Shown here piece by piece: positions 35,689 to 43,951 of a stretch of DNA of 64,000 nt. This DNA comes from Bacillus paralicheniformis. GTDB taxonomy: Bacteria; Bacillota; Bacilli; Bacillales; Bacillaceae. Position 1 is the first letter of the stretch, and the number at the start of each line of letters is the position of its first letter. Made by a program: the position numbers and the translations under genes. The notes under the pieces were generated by a model. That model was not told the DNA's origin. It saw only the letters and a program-made list of their open reading frames with translations, and did not search any database. The DNA is taken from NCBI RefSeq assembly GCF_001042485.2, contig NZ_LBMN02000035.1, positions 248,001 through 312,000 on the forward strand, in the 5' to 3' direction.

Positions 35689-36489
35689 TTGAAAACTTAT
35701 AAGGAGACGGCCGTTTTTGAACATAAATTTTGGCTTCAGGTTTTGGGTGATCATGCGCGTTTTATTTTGGATTCTTTGGCTGAAAGGGAAAAAGAAGATA
35801 TTCAAAAGGCGAAGCAGTTCAAGCAGACGTTTGATGTTTTGCTGAAAAAAGTGAATGCTTCGCCTGATTTGTATTCATTAACGCTTGAAGCTGAAGAATA
35901 TGCCCTTCAATTCAGGAAATTTAAACTCTCCATCATTAAAAGGCACCTGACAGGCGATATTAAAATTCACCTTCCCCCGACTTTTATCAACCATATGGTA
36001 AATGAACTGGAGGAGTACTTGCTTGTGCTAAAATACTTAAAAAAACGGGAAGTGCCGCCTGTTTTCCACGAGTTGCACCACCATATGCTGTGGCTGATGG
36101 ATGCCGCCGGACATGCTGGAGCAATTGCCGATGACCTGGATGCGGTGGAAAAACGGTTGAAAGAGAAGAGCAGGGAGTTTGTCAAACACTTTGAACAGTT
36201 CTATATTAAATCCGTTGAATTGACGGGGTATCTCAGAGCGAATGTTGAATCTTTTCCCGCTCTCAGAAGGATGAATAAAGACGTGAAGCTTGAGATTGAG
36301 CTGTTTCGTACCTTTTTGAAAGAAGTGGAGGAGCTGGAGCTTACAGATCAGATGCTCGGTACGTTCTCCGCGCTGATGGCAGACCACATGATGAGGGAAG
36401 AATGCTATTATTTAATGAAAATCGCCGAATCGACAAATACGCAAAAACCTGCGTGCGACCCTGCGAAACCGAGGCTGCTTGAAAAGTAA
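35689..36489 (+). CDS. DUF2935-family protein
   Basis: 266 residues, helical, with two similar four-helix units. EHKFWLQVLGDHARFILDSL is near the N-terminus, and later LFRTFLKEVEELEL and MADHMMREECYYLMKI follow. Conserved His/Glu residues at matching places (EHxFW...DHARF; DHMMREE) suggest a metal-binding bundle. The TTG start follows GGGAGG at 8 bases. It sits next to a Mn catalase, so an oxidative-stress or metal role is possible but unproven. Confidence 0.82.
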   Translation: MKTYKETAVFEHKFWLQVLGDHARFILDSLAEREKEDIQKAKQFKQTFDVLLKKVNASPDLYSLTLEAEEYALQFRKFKLSIIKRHLTGDIKIHLPPTFINHMVNELEEYLLVLKYLKKREVPPVFHELHHHMLWLMDAAGHAGAIADDLDAVEKRLKEKSREFVKHFEQFYIKSVELTGYLRANVESFPALRRMNKDVKLEIELFRTFLKEVEELELTDQMLGTFSALMADHMMREECYYLMKIAESTNTQKPACDPAKPRLLEK

Positions 36490-36620
36490 TGCCGACGGTT
36501 TTGCTATTTTTTTTGATGAAGCCGCGAATCGATCTTGGCACCTGCGGTTTGCACAGCCTTTTTCATGCGATTATAATTCAGAATATATAGATAATCTAAA
36601 AACTGTTTGGAGGGCCTTTC

Positions 36621-37115
36621 TTGCATATCAGAAAATTAACAGCTTCAGATGCAGAAAACTATCTGAAGCTTTGTGAAACGATCGATGAAGAATCTGAATT
36701 CATGCTGTTTGAACCGGGTGAACGAAAGCTTCAGGCACAACGTCAAATCAAACAGATCCAATCCGGCGTGTGTGAAGTTTTTGTTTGTGCGGCTGATGAC
36801 GGAAGCTTAGTCGGATATGTTGCAGCAGTCAGAGGACAGGTTCAGAGAACACGCCACCGTGCCCATATCATCATTGGCATACGCCAAACATATATTGGAC
36901 AAGGTATTGGAGTAAAGCTGTTTCAGGCATTGGAAAAATGGGCCTGTGAAGAAAAGCTTCACAGACTTGAGCTGACTGTCATGACCCATCATACAGCCGC
37001 CGTGCGTTTATACAAAAAAATGGGTTTTATCATTGAAGGCACTAAAAAGCACGCTTTGAAAGTAAAAGGACAATATGTTGATGAATATGTCATGTCCAAA
37101 TTAATCAACGAATAG
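36621..37115 (+). CDS. GNAT-family N-acetyltransferase
   Basis: 164 residues. Motif A is HIIIGIRQTYIGQGIGVKLFQALEKWA (residues ~81-107), and the C-terminal strand-helix is RLYKKMGFIIEGTKKHA, typical of the RimJ/RimL-like subgroup. The TTG start follows GGAGGGCC. Substrate unknown. Confidence 0.85.
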   Translation: MHIRKLTASDAENYLKLCETIDEESEFMLFEPGERKLQAQRQIKQIQSGVCEVFVCAADDGSLVGYVAAVRGQVQRTRHRAHIIIGIRQTYIGQGIGVKLFQALEKWACEEKLHRLELTVMTHHTAAVRLYKKMGFIIEGTKKHALKVKGQYVDEYVMSKLINE

Positions 37116-37131
37116 CAAATGGAGGTTTCAA

Positions 37132-37434
37132 ATGAAAGACGGGTGCCATCAGGCCATCGCCGCTGTCAGCTACTACAAAACAGAACGGACGATTGATTTT
37201 AACCGGCAAACCTATACAAAAAAGCATAATCAAATGTACCTGTACAACGATAAAATTTTAACGGCAAGCCGCCAGTATCGCCTTGAGCACGTCCACGATG
37301 TATCATACAGACCTTTTTCCGAGGCCGGTTTGCTTTACCTCCATACGAACCAAGGGGTATTTGCTTATGAAGTGGATGCGGACCCCGGGTATTTCATAGA
37401 GGCTTTTAAAAAACAGAAAAATCCAATTAAATAA
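37132..37434 (+). CDS. hypothetical protein, PH-like
   Basis: 100 residues, beta-strand rich and soluble (RTIDFNRQTYTKKHNQMYLYNDKIL ... HVHDVSYRPF...GLLYLHTNQGVFAYEVDADPGYFIEAF). This is the look of a small bacterial PH-like domain. GGAGG precedes the ATG. It starts 16 bases after the acetyltransferase gene, so probably the same transcript. Confidence 0.65.
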   Translation: MKDGCHQAIAAVSYYKTERTIDFNRQTYTKKHNQMYLYNDKILTASRQYRLEHVHDVSYRPFSEAGLLYLHTNQGVFAYEVDADPGYFIEAFKKQKNPIK

Positions 37435-37757
37435 ATTACAATATATATGAAGTTTTTAGCAGTAAATGCTAGAATGAAGGTTGGGAATTTTGCAAGGAAA
37501 GGAACATACGGCTACCGGCCTGTTAGGGCGATTGACCTTGTTGACTTACCGGGCTAATGTCACTTGGCGGTGTTTATATGTCACTGCTATGCTTGATGAA
37601 AGAACGTCCGCTTAGGCTGCAAGTGTATGTTTGAGCAAAAGATTTTAAGCGTCTTTTTCCAATTTTCTTTAACATAACGAGTCCTTGACGTTCCCAGTAT
37701 ATCTCAATACATAGATGGTTAACTTAATTAGAGAAGTAGAGAGGACAGGACAGCTTA
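37435..37757. other. intergenic stretch before a TetR gene
   Basis: Short frames near 37449-37560 are open but have no ribosome-binding site and no recognised product. The sequence is close to genome-average composition and could include a decayed gene. Confidence 0.35.
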
Positions 37758-38363
37758 ATGAAAAAGAAGACACAGAATACGGTTCAAAAGATCGTAGAAG
37801 CCGGATATCATCTGTTCGCCCAAAATGGATATTCGGCAACCTCTGTAGATGAAATTATGAAAGAAGCCGGATTTTCTAAAGCTACGTTTTATTTGTATTT
37901 CAAGTCAAAGGAGATGCTGTTTCTCCATATTATGAATGAGCAAATGGAAGATCGCTTTCAAACCAGCATGAATTGTTTTCGAAAAAAGACGCTGAGGGGA
38001 TTGCTCGCAGGGATTGAACACTTGATTCAAACATCAAATAAAGAGCATTCGACAGCTTTGTTTTTGGAATTTATGGCAAATAGTCATAGATATCCTGAGA
38101 TTCAAAGAAAAGTAGCCCTTCTGTATGAGCAGTGGAGAGAGTTTTTTGTCGAACTGATCGAGCAGCTTCAGGAAGAAGGCATCGTTCAAAAACAGCTCAA
38201 TCCGAAGGTGATGGCCACCACGCTGATTGCAATCTTTAACGGATACAACCATCAACACCACGCGGATCCCTCGATTAATAAACAGGAACAGCTTCAGTCC
38301 ATTATTTTCTTGCTGAATCCGAAGCTGCATCTCCAGATAAAAGACAAACTATTTCATGTATGA
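37758..38363 (+). CDS. TetR/AcrR-family regulator
   Basis: 201 residues. The helix-turn-helix is GYHLFAQNGYSATSVDEIMKEAGFSKATFYLYFKSKEMLFLHI (residues ~16-58). The helical ligand domain is all its own, with an unusual HQHHADPS segment near the C-terminus. No target gene is obvious: it stands alone with its own terminator. Confidence 0.85.
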   Translation: MKKKTQNTVQKIVEAGYHLFAQNGYSATSVDEIMKEAGFSKATFYLYFKSKEMLFLHIMNEQMEDRFQTSMNCFRKKTLRGLLAGIEHLIQTSNKEHSTALFLEFMANSHRYPEIQRKVALLYEQWREFFVELIEQLQEEGIVQKQLNPKVMATTLIAIFNGYNHQHHADPSINKQEQLQSIIFLLNPKLHLQIKDKLFHV

Positions 38364-38385
38364 CAAGACTTCTGAAACAGCCGGC

Positions 38386-38413
38386 GCTGCCGACCTTGAG
38401 TCGGCGGTTTTTT
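38386..38413 (+). terminator. terminator after the TetR gene
   Basis: CCGAC-CTTGA-GTCGG stem extended by GC pairs, then six Ts. Confidence 0.8.
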
Positions 38414-38512
38414 GTGTTAGATCCGAATCCTGCTTCGGCAATGGAAATGCATCCGTTTAACAATTCTGTCTCATCTGTTTTAACTCGTAATAACATAAAC
38501 CGTTTTAAAAAG

Positions 38513-38557
38513 TTGACAACAGCAAATCGTTATTATACAATTTTCTCGAATTCGAGA
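38513..38557 (+). promoter_or_regulatory. mhqR promoter with MhqR-type operator
   Basis: TTGACA (38513-38518), 17 bases, TACAAT (38536-38541). Immediately downstream is the perfect palindrome TCTCGAATTCGAGA (38544-38557), the motif known for MhqR of B. subtilis. Binding would block the promoter, that is, autorepression. Confidence 0.88.
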
Positions 38558-38578
38558 TAATTAAAAAGGATGAATACC

Positions 38579-39034
38579 GTGGGCAGTCAGGAAATGGAGA
38601 GATACGAAGAGGAGTTGTCTTTAAAGGCATTTATTGTGTTGTCTCGTGCACTGCAATCGATTAAAAAGCGTGTGGAAGAGGATATTAAATGTTTAGGACT
38701 AAACCCAACTGAGTTTGCTGTTCTAGAATTAGTCTATAGTAAAGGCGATCAGCCGATCCAAAAAATAGGCGAAAAAGTATTAATCGCAAGCAGCAGCATT
38801 ACCTATGTTGTAGATAAGTTGGAGAAGAAAAAGTTAATAGAGAGAAGGCCTTGTCCTAAAGATCGCCGTATAACATACGCTGCTTTAACGAATGAAGGAA
38901 CTGCACTGATGAACAATCTTTTTCCAAAACATAAAACAGCTATGAAAGGCATTTTCGGCGGCTTAGACATAAAAGAAAAAGAAGTTCTAATTGAAAAGTT
39001 AAAAAAACTTGGCTTCCATGCCCAAAGCATGTAA
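38579..39034 (+). CDS. mhqR: MarR-family repressor MhqR
   Basis: Repressor of catechol/quinone-detoxification genes. The 151 residues hold a MarR winged helix: DIKCLGLNPTEFAVLELVYSKGDQPIQKIGEKVLIASSSITYVVDKLEKK (~residues 37-86) and the wing RRPCPKDRRITYAAL. This matches B. subtilis MhqR (YkvE) more than other MarR proteins. The GTG at 38579 has AAGG at normal spacing; the ATG at 38570 touches it. The operators at 38544, 39051 and 40966 and the neighbouring enzymes confirm the role. Confidence 0.88.
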   Translation: MGSQEMERYEEELSLKAFIVLSRALQSIKKRVEEDIKCLGLNPTEFAVLELVYSKGDQPIQKIGEKVLIASSSITYVVDKLEKKKLIERRPCPKDRRITYAALTNEGTALMNNLFPKHKTAMKGIFGGLDIKEKEVLIEKLKKLGFHAQSM

Positions 39035-39380
39035 ATTTTTTTATGATAATATCTCGAATTCGAAATATATGAATTCATGATAATGAGAAATAAATATTGA
39101 ACTGGGTATTCTATTTCTGAACAGGAGCTTCATGACATAACAAGATCCTGGGCTCATCGGCAGTCATCATCGTTAGCAAGCAACAGAAATCTACGAAGGT
39201 TGAAAACTGCCCGGAGTCCTATAAAGAAAAAGGCAGGGATGCTTGTCCATTGATTTTGATCTTTTAAAGAAGGAAAAAATAAAAAGCAGAAAAACCACGG
39301 GGATTTAGAAAACCTGTAAATGAATTTGTAACGTATTTCTCATCATAAAGCTATGTTTCATGAAAGAGGAGTGAAGTGGA
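39035..39380 (+). promoter_or_regulatory. mhqA leader region with MhqR box 2 at 39051-39066
   Basis: ATCTCGAATTCGAAAT (39051-39066) is a near-perfect MhqR palindrome just behind a TATGAT/GATAAT-like -10. The next 300 bases up to the dioxygenase gene are unusually long. They hold a short open segment without a start codon (~39140-39266) that may be a decayed gene. Confidence 0.75.
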
Positions 39381-40319
39381 ATGAAAAAGAAAACAAGCGG
39401 AATCCATCACATTACAGCGATTGTCGGCCATCCGCAAGAGAACGTGGATTTTTACGCTGGCGTTCTTGGTTTACGTTTAGTGAAAAAAACCGTTAATTTT
39501 GATGATCCGGGAACATACCACCTCTATTTTGGCAATGAAGGCGGGAAACCGGGAACGATTATTACATTCTTTCCTTGGGCAGGTGCCCGGCGAGGAGTCA
39601 TTGGAGATGGTCAAGTGGGAGTGACTTCTTACGTCGTTCCTAAAGGCGCAATGGCTTTTTGGGAAAACAGATTAGCAAAATTCAATGTGCCTTATACAAA
39701 AATGAACCGTTTTGGAGAGGAATACTTGGAGTTCGATGATCCTCATGGTCTTCATCTGGAAATTGTCGAAAGAGAACAAGGGGAAAAGAACAGCTGGAAA
39801 GTAGGGGAAATAACACCGGACAATGCAATCAAAGGATTTGGTGGAGCAACACTGTTATCCAAACAACCCGAAAAAACGGCTGAATTATTAGAAAAGGTCA
39901 TGGGACTTGAAAAAGTTGGAGAAGAAGGAGATTTTGTACGTTTTCGTTCTGCTGGTGACATAGGAAATATGATTGATTTGAAATTAACAACTATAGGAAG
40001 CGGACAAATGGGGACGGGTACAGTTCACCATATTGCCTGGAGAGCCATTGATGACAATGATCAATTGGAATGGCAAAAATATGTTGCGGAAAACGGATAC
40101 CGTGTTACACCTGTGCAAGACAGAAATTATTTTAACGCGATTTATTTCAGAGAACACGGGGAAATCTTATTTGAAATTGCAACAGATCCACCAGGATTCG
40201 CCCATGATGAATCATATGAAACAATGGGAGAACAGTTAATGCTGCCGGCCCAGTATGAACACTACAGAGAGCAGTTAGAAAGAAGATTAATTCCTGTAAC
40301 AGTGAAGGCGCTGGATTAA
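39381..40319 (+). CDS. ring-cleaving dioxygenase, MhqA-type (VOC fold)
   Basis: Extradiol-dioxygenase/glyoxalase superfamily protein of 312 residues with two VOC modules. The N-terminal module is SGIHHITAIVGHPQENVDFYAGVLGLRLVKKTVNFDD; the C-terminal one begins near residue 155 (FGGATLLSKQPEKTAELLEKVMGL). Metal ligands are likely His-5/6, HLEIVE and the later TVHHIAWR and ILFEIATD. In B. subtilis MhqA, MhqE and MhqO open hydroquinone or catechol rings under MhqR control. The MhqR box upstream supports the same use here; which of the three paralogues it matches best is unclear. Confidence 0.87.
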   Translation: MKKKTSGIHHITAIVGHPQENVDFYAGVLGLRLVKKTVNFDDPGTYHLYFGNEGGKPGTIITFFPWAGARRGVIGDGQVGVTSYVVPKGAMAFWENRLAKFNVPYTKMNRFGEEYLEFDDPHGLHLEIVEREQGEKNSWKVGEITPDNAIKGFGGATLLSKQPEKTAELLEKVMGLEKVGEEGDFVRFRSAGDIGNMIDLKLTTIGSGQMGTGTVHHIAWRAIDDNDQLEWQKYVAENGYRVTPVQDRNYFNAIYFREHGEILFEIATDPPGFAHDESYETMGEQLMLPAQYEHYREQLERRLIPVTVKALD

Positions 40320-40340
40320 TTTTTGTAAGGAAGTGATTCG

Positions 40341-40949
40341 ATGCTGTCCATTGATCCCAATACAAAAACAGAAAGAGAGAACTACAAGTTTTTAATCGGG
40401 AGTATTATACCGAGACCTGTTGCATTTGTTACAAGTTTATCAGAGGAGGGTGTCTTAAACGGAGCTCCTTTTAGCTACTTTAATATTGTATCTTCAAATC
40501 CTCCGATGATCTCCCTTTCTATTCAACGTTTTGAAGGGAGCCAAAAGGATACAGCGAGAAACATTTTGAACAGCAAAGAATTTGTGGTCCATATCGTTGA
40601 TGAACAAAACGTTGAAAAAATGAATTTAACGGCCGCCAGCCTACCACCAAGTCAAAGTGAAGTTCAGTTAGCGGAGTTAACCCCCGTTGAAAGTATGAAA
40701 GTCTCGGTGCCGGGCGTGATAGAAGCAAAAGTGCGTATGGAATGTGTTCTGGAGTATTCATTAGAGTTGGGAGATAAGCACTCTGACGGATGCGATTTTA
40801 TGATAGGCAGAGTCGTTCAATATCATATCGAAAGCGGCATCTATGAAAATGGAAAAATCGATCCAAGAGGCCTCGGCGCTATCAGTCGTTTAGCCGGGCA
40901 TGATTACGCAAAGATTGGCGAAATCTTCACCAGAAAAAGACCGAAGTAA
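40341..40949 (+). CDS. flavin reductase-like (flavoredoxin) protein
   Basis: 202 residues of the FMN-binding split-barrel flavin-reductase group: FLIGSIIPRPVAFVTSLSEEGVLNGAPFSYFNIVSSNPPMISLSI at residues ~15-60, then SKEFVVHIVDEQNVEKMNLTA. It probably binds FMN and supplies or uses reduced flavin. It starts 21 bases after the dioxygenase gene with GGAAGTG in front, so it is part of the same MhqR-controlled transcript. Confidence 0.87.
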   Translation: MLSIDPNTKTERENYKFLIGSIIPRPVAFVTSLSEEGVLNGAPFSYFNIVSSNPPMISLSIQRFEGSQKDTARNILNSKEFVVHIVDEQNVEKMNLTAASLPPSQSEVQLAELTPVESMKVSVPGVIEAKVRMECVLEYSLELGDKHSDGCDFMIGRVVQYHIESGIYENGKIDPRGLGAISRLAGHDYAKIGEIFTRKRPK

Positions 40950-40965
40950 TATAACCATCCATAAT

Positions 40966-40981
40966 ATCTCCAAATTGAGAT
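40966..40981 (+). promoter_or_regulatory. MhqR-type box 3
   Basis: ATCTCCAAATTGAGAT is an 8+8 palindrome with two imperfect inner pairs. It lies ahead of the quinone reductase gene in the same style as boxes 1 and 2. Confidence 0.7.
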
Positions 40982-41150
40982 TTATTAAATTGAAATGTTT
41001 TAAGTTTATTCTAGCAAGGAATAATAATGGCAGCGAAACACTTCAAGGGGGTGGTTCTTAAAAGGTTTGCCGAAAAGAAAACAAAAAAGCAGGTGTGAAA
41101 ACATGGGATTTTTAGACAAACTATTTAGAAAATCAAAGGAGCTGGATCAT

Positions 41151-41765
41151 ATGTCAAATGTAAAATTAGCTGTAGTTTTTTATAGTATGGGCGGAACAAA
41201 CTATCAATTAGCCAAATGGGCTGCAGAAGGTGCAGAAGAAGCAGGTGCTGAAGTCAGAGTTTTAAAAGTACAAGAATTGGCTCCGCAATCAGCCATTGAG
41301 GGAAATGAAGTGTGGAAATCCACTGTTGATGCAACAAAGGACATTCCAGTCGTATCCTCAGAAGATATAGAGTGGGCAGATGCTATTATATTCAGTACAC
41401 CAACACGCTTTGGCAATATGGCATCCCAAATGAAACAGTTTCTTGATACACAAGGCGGACTTTGGGCAAACGGAAAGACAGTAAATAAGGTTGTAAGCGC
41501 AATGTCCTCCGCTCAAAATCCACATGGTGGTCAAGAAGCAACAATTTTGTCCTTATATACTTCAATGATGCACTGGGGAGCTATTATTGCTTCTCCGGGA
41601 TACACTGATCCTGTCCTCTTCGGGGCTGGCGGAAATCCATATGGAACGAGTGTTACAGTCGATCAAAACGGGAAGATGATTGAAGACGTGGAAGCTGCAG
41701 TGAAACATCAAGCTAAACGCACAGTGACAGTAGCTGAATGGGTTAAAAAGGGCAATCAACAATAA
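41151..41765 (+). CDS. NAD(P)H:quinone oxidoreductase, WrbA type
   Basis: FMN flavodoxin-fold enzyme that reduces quinones by two electrons. The 204 residues show the phosphate-binding loop YSMGGTNYQLA (residues ~11-21), TPTRFGNMASQMKQFLD (isoalloxazine region) and the SSAQNPHGGQEATILSLYT signature of WrbA. The ATG at 41151 follows AAAGGAG at 9 bases. An in-frame ATG at 41103 would add a 16-residue basic leader. Together with the dioxygenase and flavin reductase it completes a quinone-detoxification set. Confidence 0.9.
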   Translation: MSNVKLAVVFYSMGGTNYQLAKWAAEGAEEAGAEVRVLKVQELAPQSAIEGNEVWKSTVDATKDIPVVSSEDIEWADAIIFSTPTRFGNMASQMKQFLDTQGGLWANGKTVNKVVSAMSSAQNPHGGQEATILSLYTSMMHWGAIIASPGYTDPVLFGAGGNPYGTSVTVDQNGKMIEDVEAAVKHQAKRTVTVAEWVKKGNQQ

Positions 41766-41782
41766 TTGAAATTTAATATTTT

Positions 41783-41812
41783 TAAAAGAGCCAATCATTT
41801 GGCTCTTTTTTT
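41783..41812 (+). terminator. terminator after the quinone reductase
   Basis: AAGAGCCAATCATTTGGCTCTT stem-loop followed by seven Ts. Confidence 0.88.
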
Positions 41813-42075
41813 AGTATGTGCCCAGCTGATAGTTGGTTCGGCATGCCGCTTCGTCTTCATTTGACTGCGACCACGCCATGATATACGCGGCATAAAGAGT
41901 AAGATATCCGACATATCCTTTAACGATGCCATTGATTTCGCAATTGCAATGATAAAATTTTTTCTATTACATTTTAAAAAAATGAAACTTTAAGTTCATA
42001 TGAACGTAAACATAAGTGAAATGATTTTATTTAGTCATACGATCAATCAACAAATGCAAAAGGGGTGAAACAAAA

Positions 42076-42216
42076 GTGAAAGTCATGATTGGTTCGATCA
42101 TATTGCTATCCATTATAGGGTTTGGCGTATGGCTTATGTTAAGCCCGCTTTTTAAAAAAGTCGGAAGCGGGGCGAGCAAAATAAAGAAAACGCTGGAGGA
42201 TGACAAAGATGAATGA
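42076..42216 (+). CDS. small membrane protein upstream of a prohibitin-like gene
   Basis: 46 residues with one hydrophobic helix (residues ~5-25, GSIILLSIIGFGVWLMLSPLF) and a basic-acidic tail (KKVGSGASKIKKTLEDDKDE). The GTG start has AGGGGTG 7 bases upstream. Its stop overlaps the start of the next gene, so the two are translationally coupled and probably work together. Confidence 0.65.
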   Translation: MKVMIGSIILLSIIGFGVWLMLSPLFKKVGSGASKIKKTLEDDKDE

Positions 42217-43042
42217 AAAACAACCAAAGAAGAATAAAAACAAAACGCTGCTCGGCGGAATCATTGTCGCTGTTGCTTTAATTATCGGAGGATTCACGGC
42301 TTCCTTGTTCATCGAGAAAATTCCGAACGGATATGTCGGCGTCGTTTATTCTCCGAATGGCGGGGTGAAATCGGAAACGCTTGATCAAGGCTGGCATTTA
42401 GTCGGACTGTTTGACAAAGTCACAAGATATCCGGTGCGGATGCAGACTGTAAACAATCAGGATATTCAAGTGGCTACTTCTGATGGCAAAAACATCTCAA
42501 TGGACATCGCCTACAACTATGTCGTTCAGCCTGATAAAGTCGTAGAATTGTTTAATAAATTCGGAGCGGTCGATATTGAATCAATCGAAAACAGCTACTT
42601 GAAAACAAGGCTGTGGGACGCTGCAAGAAAGTCGATTTCCAAATACTCCGTCATTGATACATACGGACAAAAATCATCTGATGCCGCCGCAGAAATCCAA
42701 AAAACATTTGCAGATGATATGAAGGGGCTCGGCTTTGTCATTGACGATTTAACACTCGGTGTGCCAAAGCCTGATAAAGCGACCCAGGAAGCGATTGACG
42801 CGCGCGTGAAGTCTTCGCAGGAACTGGAAAGAACGCAGACAGAGCTGAAGATCGCCGAAGCGGAAGCGAAAAAGAAAAAGATCGAAGCCCAAGGTATTGC
42901 CGAGTATAATGAAATTATTAAAAAATCGATGTCAGATGAAATGATCAAGTATCAATGGATCCAAAAATGGGACGGAAAAATGCCTAAAGCGACAGGATCG
43001 AATTCCCTGATCCAGATTCCGACCGATGAAAAAGGAAAATAA
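42209..43042 (+). CDS. SPFH/band-7 (prohibitin-like) membrane protein
   Basis: 277 residues. One N-terminal transmembrane anchor (residues ~12-33, LLGGIIVAVALIIGGFTASLF) is followed by the SPFH domain (IPNGYVGVVYSPNGGVKSETLDQGWHLVGLFDKVTRYPVRMQTV) and a coiled-coil tail rich in Glu/Lys/Ala (ELKIAEAEAKKKKIEAQG). Such proteins build membrane microdomains or oligomeric cages. Of two ATGs the one at 42209 was chosen because GGAGG ends at 42199. A terminator follows. Confidence 0.87.
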   Translation: MNEKQPKKNKNKTLLGGIIVAVALIIGGFTASLFIEKIPNGYVGVVYSPNGGVKSETLDQGWHLVGLFDKVTRYPVRMQTVNNQDIQVATSDGKNISMDIAYNYVVQPDKVVELFNKFGAVDIESIENSYLKTRLWDAARKSISKYSVIDTYGQKSSDAAAEIQKTFADDMKGLGFVIDDLTLGVPKPDKATQEAIDARVKSSQELERTQTELKIAEAEAKKKKIEAQGIAEYNEIIKKSMSDEMIKYQWIQKWDGKMPKATGSNSLIQIPTDEKGK

Positions 43043-43046
43043 AATG

Positions 43047-43074
43047 AAAAAATCCCTTGCTAAGGGATTTTTTT
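43047..43074 (+). terminator. terminator after the prohibitin-like gene
   Basis: AAAAATCCCTT-GC-TAAGGGATTTTT stem and T run. Confidence 0.9.
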
Positions 43075-43130
43075 CGTCTCGGTCGCCCGTATATAATAGT
43101 GTTAACAATCGCTTCTGGACAGGGGGGAAG

Positions 43131-43892
43131 ATGATGTTTGCTCCGGATGCCATTCTCCGTACGTGGAGAAGATTCGACGCTTTTCCGATGGAAACGCTGA
43201 CAAAGGCATGGTTTTATCATCAGGGAGGGGATCAGAAACAGCGGAACGTCTCAATGATGAAGGAACACCACCAAGAGTACGGCATTGCCGGCAATTGCTT
43301 TGACCTTTCGATTTGGCTGCTGGACGAGTTTACAAAAGACGGAGTGGAAGCTTTTCCGATCGGCCGTTCGTTCAAAACAGAACGCGCGCATGCCGCAGTC
43401 ATCGCGCTTGATGAAAGAGGACGGCGCTTTTTATGTGATCTGGGAGATCAATGGCTGCAGCCGATTCTGATCGACTGCGAATGTGAAGATTATACCAGTG
43501 AAAAGCTGGACGGTTTTTTCCCGGCAGCACAAATTCAAGTCAAGCCGACAACCGGCGGAGTTAAGGTCCTTTACCATCGGCCGAACGGAAAGGTGTCAAC
43601 TCAAGTCTACTCTACAGACCCTGTTGACATGTCCGTTTTTTGGGAGGCGGCTGAATGCTCGCAAGCGGCATTGAAGCCTTCGCCATTACTGGAATGCAGA
43701 ATTCAGTTTCAACATGAAATCGCGCTTTGGGAATTCAGCGGCTGGGACATATATCTTAGCACGAGCAAAGGATTATACAGAGAAGCGAAGCCGGACACAA
43801 TTGAAGGCTGGACTGAGAAAATCCATGATGTCACCGGATACGATAAAAATGTTATCAAGAAAGCGTTGGAGATTTATCAAACCCGCGCATGA
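43131..43892 (+). CDS. arylamine N-acetyltransferase/transglutaminase-like protein
   Basis: 253 residues. A Cys-His-Asp order typical of the papain-like NAT/transglutaminase fold is visible: GIAGNCFDLSIWLLDEF (Cys ~54), RAHAAVIALDE (His ~86) and FLCDLGDQW (Asp ~103). A longer C-terminal domain of beta type follows. It may acylate or cleave a small substrate; this is inferred from the triad alone. The ATGATG start has GGGGGGAAG just upstream. It lies between the prohibitin-like gene and thyA. Confidence 0.65.
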   Translation: MMFAPDAILRTWRRFDAFPMETLTKAWFYHQGGDQKQRNVSMMKEHHQEYGIAGNCFDLSIWLLDEFTKDGVEAFPIGRSFKTERAHAAVIALDERGRRFLCDLGDQWLQPILIDCECEDYTSEKLDGFFPAAQIQVKPTTGGVKVLYHRPNGKVSTQVYSTDPVDMSVFWEAAECSQAALKPSPLLECRIQFQHEIALWEFSGWDIYLSTSKGLYREAKPDTIEGWTEKIHDVTGYDKNVIKKALEIYQTRA

Positions 43893-43951
43893 TCTTAAAT
43901 CTTGAAAAAAACTCATTTTATACATATCATGTGGAAAGAGGAGAGGATAAG

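Noticed and set aside
37449..37620. Short open frames before the TetR gene, one starting QGKEHTATGLL
   Set aside because: Faintly reminiscent of YdjM-type proteins, but there is no start signal and the frame ends after ~40 codons; too weak to name.
39140..39266. 43-codon open segment between mhqR and the dioxygenase gene
   Set aside because: No start codon and no family; mentioned only as part of the leader region.
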